From NCBI GenBank assembly GCA_945871045.1, contig CAMBUC010000050.1:1-10495 (forward strand): DNA of 10,495 nucleotides, in the 5' to 3' direction. Shown piece by piece: positions 6,799 through 10,495 of this stretch. Source of the stretch: an uncultured bacterium (GTDB lineage: Bacteria; Bacillota; Clostridia; Lachnospirales; Lachnospiraceae). The translations under genes were made by a program, and so were the position numbers. The notes below the pieces were generated by a model. It did not search any database and had not been told where the DNA came from. It saw nothing but the letters and a program-made list of their open reading frames with translations. Positions within the stretch are counted from its first letter, which is position 1. The number at the start of each line of letters is the position of its first letter.

Positions 6799-7134
6799 AT
6801 GACAATGGTGGAAGTGCTGATGGGATTTGTACTGCTGCTTCTGATCATGGGCATGCTCAGCGGGATCATCGCCTTATCGTCCAATATGGTCATGCGTTCC
6901 GTGGATTTAAGAAGGGCGGAAGAGTCCTTGCAGGCAGCGCTGTACAAGACGTCTGTAACAGGAACTCCGGTGGAGACAAACCTCTCCCTTGTGCCGGATA
7001 CGGGTATGCCGGCTGCAGCGGGCGGTGGACTCTCCTTCACATCGGCAAAACTGTATCAGGTGTCCACAGACACCCTGCTGGATGAGGAGGCCCAGGAGGA
7101 AAGTCTTACCATGACCTTTTATTATATCAAATAA
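6799..7134 (+). CDS. Minor prepilin body (leader lies in another frame)
   Basis: From Met 6799 the frame codes 111 residues beginning MTMVEVLMGF, with a hydrophobic helix to about residue 28 and Glu at position 5. The same frame upstream reads KGNDAG, so Gly-Met is a textbook prepilin-peptidase site and Met1 here is really the mature +1 residue. The conventional start would therefore make a pilin with no leader. The leader lies in the 6704 frame, joined only by a -1 shift at 6754-6760. AAGGGG at 6781-6786, twelve bases before Met 6799, could support weak internal initiation. After the helix come an amphipathic segment and a short Gly/Ala-rich domain with no cysteine. At 111 residues it is a small minor pilin, perhaps GspI/PilV-like. 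The 7148 prepilin begins 13 bases later. Confidence 0.75.
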   Translation: MTMVEVLMGFVLLLLIMGMLSGIIALSSNMVMRSVDLRRAEESLQAALYKTSVTGTPVETNLSLVPDTGMPAAAGGGLSFTSAKLYQVSTDTLLDEEAQEESLTMTFYYIK

Positions 7135-7147
7135 GGATATCGAAACA

Positions 7148-7795
7148 TTGAAAAACATCGTAACGAACATACGAAATATCATAAAAAAACAGAATGACAG
7201 CGGTGTGACGCTGGTAGAACTGATCGTTACCTTTGCGCTGCTGGGCATCTTTCTGGTGGCTGCATCGGGAGTCATCATTTATGTCATGCGGATCTACTAT
7301 CAGGCCAGTGGCAGTTCCAATGGTTTGCAGGTGTCCACGATCATCTCCAACAAGATCGTGGCACAGATCGAAGGTTCCTTGGGGCCGGATCCGAAAGTCA
7401 CAAAAAACGTCATCGTCTCCGAAGGGGGAATCCGTATTGACAGTATCTATCTGATGGATAAAACCGGCAGTAAAGTCACGATCTCTGCTTCGCCACAGAC
7501 CTTTTCCGACGGCTCCCAAAAGGGTATGTACATGAACATCCATTATGATGAAGTGACGGAACATGGAGCGGTAAAGTACAAGGCAGTGGATTGGCGGTTT
7601 GATGCCAAGGCATATATGGGATATACGGTGAAGGAACTGACATTTGATGATCCCGGAGCCGATTATCCTTCCAACGTAGTAAAGATGACATTGGTGCTGC
7701 ATAGTGACCGGTATGGGGATTATACGACGACTTCCTATATCAAATGTGTCAATGCAGAACGAATTGATTTTCCGGTTGAGGGAGGAACGGGATGA
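7148..7795 (+). CDS. Minor prepilin with N-terminal cleavage/methylation motif
   Basis: A 215-residue prepilin. The basic leader MKNIVTNIRNIIKKQNDSG ends at Gly19; the mature protein starts VTLVE with Glu at +5 and a hydrophobic helix (about 20-47). A mostly beta C-terminal domain follows with a single Cys200, no disulfide pair and no GLUG motif. The start is TTG 7148: no ATG precedes the leader, and AAGGA at 7133-7137 lies ten bases upstream. Size and shape suit a GspJ/PilW-like minor pilin, though the subtype is uncertain. The gene sits between another prepilin and the peptidase, and its TGA overlaps the next ATG (ATGA at 7792-7795), which indicates translational coupling. Confidence 0.88.
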   Translation: MKNIVTNIRNIIKKQNDSGVTLVELIVTFALLGIFLVAASGVIIYVMRIYYQASGSSNGLQVSTIISNKIVAQIEGSLGPDPKVTKNVIVSEGGIRIDSIYLMDKTGSKVTISASPQTFSDGSQKGMYMNIHYDEVTEHGAVKYKAVDWRFDAKAYMGYTVKELTFDDPGADYPSNVVKMTLVLHSDRYGDYTTTSYIKCVNAERIDFPVEGGTG

Positions 7796-8337
7796 TAGTG
7801 TTTCTTCTGATCGGCATCCTGTTTTCCATAGCAGCTCTGGCTTGCTTTGGATTTGGGCTGCAGACATTGACGTTACTTCTTTTATTTGGTTTATTGACTG
7901 CGATCTCAGTGATCGACTGGAACACACAGATCATACCGCCCCAACTGAATCTTGCCCTTGGACTACTGGGCGTGATATCCTATTTTACCATGCCGGGGGC
8001 GACGATTCTGGAGCGTCTGATCGGTTTTTTCTGCATCAGCCTTCCGATGTTTTTGGTGGTACTTGTTGTACCGGGGGGCTTTGGCGCCGGCGATATAAAA
8101 ATGATGGCAGCGGCGGGCCTGCTGCTGGGTTGGAAGGGAACGGTGGCGGCATTTTTGATCGGTCTGCTCTTTGGCGGAACTTATGGGATCTACTTGCTGG
8201 CAGCAAAGAAAAAAGACCGGAAAGATCATTTTGCCTTTGGCCCCTTTTTGGGCCTGGGGGTGGCATTGTCAGCCTTTGGCGGCATGGGGACGCTTCTGGT
8301 GGATCGCTATTTGCAGATGACAGGCGCATTGCTTTAA
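7792..8337 (+). CDS. Prepilin peptidase, A24 family, minimal form
   Basis: An integral membrane aspartyl protease that cuts prepilin leaders after Gly on the cytoplasmic face. Both catalytic aspartates are visible: Asp42 in SVIDWNTQIIP and Asp101 in the GxGD-x-K signature GAGDIKM (98-104). Six or so hydrophobic segments span 181 residues, and PFLGLG (151-156) is the usual late motif. Full-length PilD/GspO enzymes are about 230-290 residues, with an N-terminal cysteine-bearing cytoplasmic region tied to N-methylation; here the protein starts right at the protease domain, with no CxxC pair. ATG 7792 overlaps the preceding stop. Its substrates are presumably the four pilin-like proteins encoded just upstream. 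Confidence 0.93.
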   Translation: MIVFLLIGILFSIAALACFGFGLQTLTLLLLFGLLTAISVIDWNTQIIPPQLNLALGLLGVISYFTMPGATILERLIGFFCISLPMFLVVLVVPGGFGAGDIKMMAAAGLLLGWKGTVAAFLIGLLFGGTYGIYLLAAKKKDRKDHFAFGPFLGLGVALSAFGGMGTLLVDRYLQMTGALL

Positions 8338-8380
8338 GAACAGCGACCGTATATGACGGTGGAAAGAAGGGAGACTTTTC

Positions 8381-9580
8381 GTGGATTATTACAAATATAG
8401 GGCGCAGGACGAGAAAGGAAAAAAGATTTCCGGTGTTCTTCCGGCCAGAGATGAACAGGATCTGCATGAAAAACTAAAGGCGGATAATAAATATCTTGTC
8501 AAGGCAAAAAAGGTGACGAAGACAAAGCGCATCAAGCGGATCAAGTCCAATGCTTTGTCAGAATTTTCGAGAAACATCAGCGAATTGATCGGTTCCGGCG
8601 TTACCCTTGTAAAGGCGTTAAAGATCATTTCCGAGGATGAGTCTTTGAAGGCGAAGGATCGGGAGGTCTATGAGGCTGTGTTGAAACAGGTGCGTTCGGG
8701 AACGGCGTTTTCAGATGCGTTGGCGGAACAGGGAGATTTTTTCCCACCCCTGTTTATCAATATGCTTCGAAGTTCCGAAACCAGCGGCAATCTGGATCAG
8801 ACGGCGGCACAGCTGGCGCAGCATTATGATAAAGAATACAGGTTAAATCAGAAGATCAAAAGTTCCATGACGTATCCCAAGATACTGTGTGTACTGATCG
8901 TAGCCGTTGTAGCCATTATCATGGGCTATGTGATCCCGCAGTTTGAGGATCTGTTCGCGCAGATGGAGTCCCTGCCGGTGGCAACCACCATTCTTTTGAG
9001 CGTCAGCGGTTTTGTGAAGACCCGCTGGTATGTGCTGCTTTTGGTGGCGATCGGCGTGTATTTGTTTATTCAGGCGCTTTTTTCCATTCCGAAAATGCGC
9101 TATTACAGAGATAAAGCGGAACTGTATCTGCCGGTGGTGGGAAAACTGCGTCGGGTCATCTATACCGCGCGATTTGCAAGAACCTTATCCAGTCTGTACT
9201 CCGCAGGTATTTCCATGATGAACTGTCTGCAGATCTCGAAGACGACGATTGGAAATACATATATCGAAAGCCAGTTTGAGCAGGTGATCGCTGATATCCG
9301 AAACGGCAGTAATCTCAGCGAGGCAATCGGTAAAGTTGACGGCTTTACACGCAAACTCACATCGTCTATTATGGTAGGTGAGGAGACAGGTTCTTTGGAT
9401 CATATGCTGACATCCATTGCTGATCAGATGGAGTTCGATTCCGATATGGCGCTGAGTAAATTAGTTTCCTATCTGGAACCGGTCATGATCGTAGTCATGG
9501 CGGTGGTGGTAGGCTTTATCGTCATCGCAGTGATCCAGCCGATCTATGGTTCTTATCAGCAGATTTCAGATTCCTATTAG
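8381..9580 (+). CDS. pilC: Type II secretion / type IV pilus inner-membrane platform protein (GspF/PilC family)
   Basis: The 399-residue length is normal for this polytopic protein, which anchors the motor ATPase and organises pilin insertion. Two T2SF domains are present: the first (about 58-187) with SGVTLVKALKI (72-82) and SGNLD (135-139), the second (about 262-388) with SAGISMMNCLQI (274-285) and GEETGSLDHML (333-343). Membrane segments lie near 167-187, 215-236 and 367-388, followed by QPIY (386-389). The basic N-terminal tail (40-57) is cytoplasmic. GTG 8381 is chosen because AGAAGGGAG (8365-8373) lies seven bases upstream and it opens with the expected Y-x-Y-x-A-x-D-x-x-G-K pattern. 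The gap to the peptidase gene is 43 bases with no terminator. Confidence 0.95.
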   Translation: MDYYKYRAQDEKGKKISGVLPARDEQDLHEKLKADNKYLVKAKKVTKTKRIKRIKSNALSEFSRNISELIGSGVTLVKALKIISEDESLKAKDREVYEAVLKQVRSGTAFSDALAEQGDFFPPLFINMLRSSETSGNLDQTAAQLAQHYDKEYRLNQKIKSSMTYPKILCVLIVAVVAIIMGYVIPQFEDLFAQMESLPVATTILLSVSGFVKTRWYVLLLVAIGVYLFIQALFSIPKMRYYRDKAELYLPVVGKLRRVIYTARFARTLSSLYSAGISMMNCLQISKTTIGNTYIESQFEQVIADIRNGSNLSEAIGKVDGFTRKLTSSIMVGEETGSLDHMLTSIADQMEFDSDMALSKLVSYLEPVMIVVMAVVVGFIVIAVIQPIYGSYQQISDSY

Positions 9581-9607
9581 TTTTTAGAAAAGAAAAGAGG
9601 AGTGTAT

Positions 9608-10495
9608 ATGAGCACAGTCATATATCTGGGCAACCAAATGGTTCAGGTTGTCATCGGAAGCATGAAAAACCGAAAAATCTGTGTGCAGCAATGTTATGAA
9701 GGGGAAGCGCCGGAAGGCAGTATCATCAACGGACTTGTCATGGATACCGAGTTATTTGTGGAATTCATGAAGGGGTTCTGGGATGCCCATAAACTTCCCC
9801 GTAAGGACGTGGTATTAGTTGTAAACAGCAACAAGTTTACGGGAAAGTCCATCGAGATGCCGGAACTGAACGAGAAAAAGACGAGAGATTTCATTCAGCG
9901 CGAGTTTGCAGATATCAGAAAAGAAAATTGCCTGTACAGTTATCTTCCGCTGGGCGGTTCAAAGGGAAAGACAAAACGGCTCTACGCAGAAAGTATTGAG
10001 CCGGAGTTCATCAAAGATTATATGGACATTTTCCATGAGATCGGGATCCAGTTAAAAAGCATCGTATCCGGCGAAGGAAGCCTGATCGGCCTGACGGCGA
10101 TGACCGTGGGAACCGTATCGGAGACCTTTGCACTGATCATTGCAGACAGCAGTATTCTCACCACGATCCTGTGGATCGACGGCGCATTTTACTATTACAA
10201 AAATATGCGTAGTTTCCATGAGCAGGAAACGGAAGGCTATGCCTCTGACGTGGCAAAATCCGTCAGCCAGATCATTCAGTTCATGCAGGCGCATCAGATT
10301 GAGCAGCAGTTGGAAAAGATCGTCTTGGCCGGAATCGACCGGAGCAATCTGTCCATGTACAGTCAGGCTGTGGAGCAGATGGGCATCCAAACTCCGGTGG
10401 AACTGTTTGAGACCTCTGCCCTGATGGCGACCGGTGAAGCAGACACCCAAACATTCATGCGTTCTGCCAGCGGTCTGTCCAACAATATCAAATAT
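9608..10495 (+). CDS. PilM-like type IV pilus assembly protein (partial, runs off the right edge)
   Basis: An open frame from ATG 9608 continues 296 codons to the edge with no stop. AGAGGAG at 9596-9602, five bases upstream, is a strong ribosome site. Overall pattern suits the actin/FtsA-fold PilM family: alternating strands and helices, a central ALIIADSSILTTILWIDG (175-192) in place of the second phosphate loop, and VLAG (239-242) where PilM has its adenosine-loop Gly. The N-terminus reads VIYLGNQMVQVVIG (4-17), lacking the Asp of the usual D-x-G-x-x-[ST] phosphate-1 loop, so nucleotide binding is doubtful. In other pilus clusters PilM follows or precedes PilC and leads into PilN and PilO, expected just downstream. 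The family call rests on context as much as on motifs. Confidence 0.72.
   Translation, partial: MSTVIYLGNQMVQVVIGSMKNRKICVQQCYEGEAPEGSIINGLVMDTELFVEFMKGFWDAHKLPRKDVVLVVNSNKFTGKSIEMPELNEKKTRDFIQREFADIRKENCLYSYLPLGGSKGKTKRLYAESIEPEFIKDYMDIFHEIGIQLKSIVSGEGSLIGLTAMTVGTVSETFALIIADSSILTTILWIDGAFYYYKNMRSFHEQETEGYASDVAKSVSQIIQFMQAHQIEQQLEKIVLAGIDRSNLSMYSQAVEQMGIQTPVELFETSALMATGEADTQTFMRSASGLSNNIKY

Noticed and set aside
7127..7927. 266-codon open frame on the - strand across the prepilin and peptidase genes
   Set aside because: It is antisense to two genes with strong motifs (NDSG-VTLVE, D42/GxGD), and its translation is His/Ser/Arg-rich without domains.
8345..8360. ACCGT-ATATG-ACGGT inverted repeat between the peptidase and pilC genes
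   Set aside because: Only five base pairs with no T-tract; it is probably chance and does not break the operon.
7704..8477. 257-codon + strand frame overlapping the peptidase and the start of pilC
   Set aside because: It is out of frame with two well-supported proteins, and the translation is Trp/Arg/Gly-rich noise.

Overview
The window reads left to right, with every convincing gene on the + strand. Gene order, codon style and protein motifs suggest a low-to-mid GC anaerobic Firmicute, most likely a gut clostridium of the Lachnospiraceae type. This taxonomic call is an inference from gene content; no rRNA or other marker is present.

Region 1 (1-2001) is a housekeeping block. It holds the last 24 codons of an upstream gene (by position probably the PASTA Ser/Thr kinase PrkC), then rsgA (ribosome-assembly GTPase), a thiamine pyrophosphokinase and a small YlmC/YmxH-type PRC-barrel protein linked to sporulation. 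The rpe gene that often separates rsgA from thiN in Firmicutes is absent. Region 2 (2002-2125) is a 124-base gap with two strong inverted repeats, neither followed by a T-tract.

Region 3 (2126 to the right edge) is a type IV pilus / type II secretion-like assembly operon. It begins with a 1312-residue prepilin carrying about 14 GLUG-type repeats, a candidate pilus-borne adhesin. Next come a pilin-like protein lacking Glu5 and ending in a GETG tandem repeat, a short prepilin whose leader is out of frame with its body, and a second conventional prepilin. A minimal prepilin peptidase lacking the methylase region, a GspF/PilC platform protein and a divergent PilM-like protein running off the edge follow. 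The genes are tightly packed, with two ATGA overlaps and one long overlap, so co-transcription is likely. In this model the peptidase trims the four pilin-like proteins, PilC and PilM form the inner-membrane platform, and the pilins build a short fibre or tip complex that displays the GLUG protein. No motor ATPase, PilN/PilO or abundant small major pilin is in the window; they presumably lie downstream or elsewhere.

The most notable observations are the leader/body frameshift at an A7C run in the third pilin gene (6704-6799), the giant GLUG prepilin opening the operon, and the paired inverted repeats in front of it.
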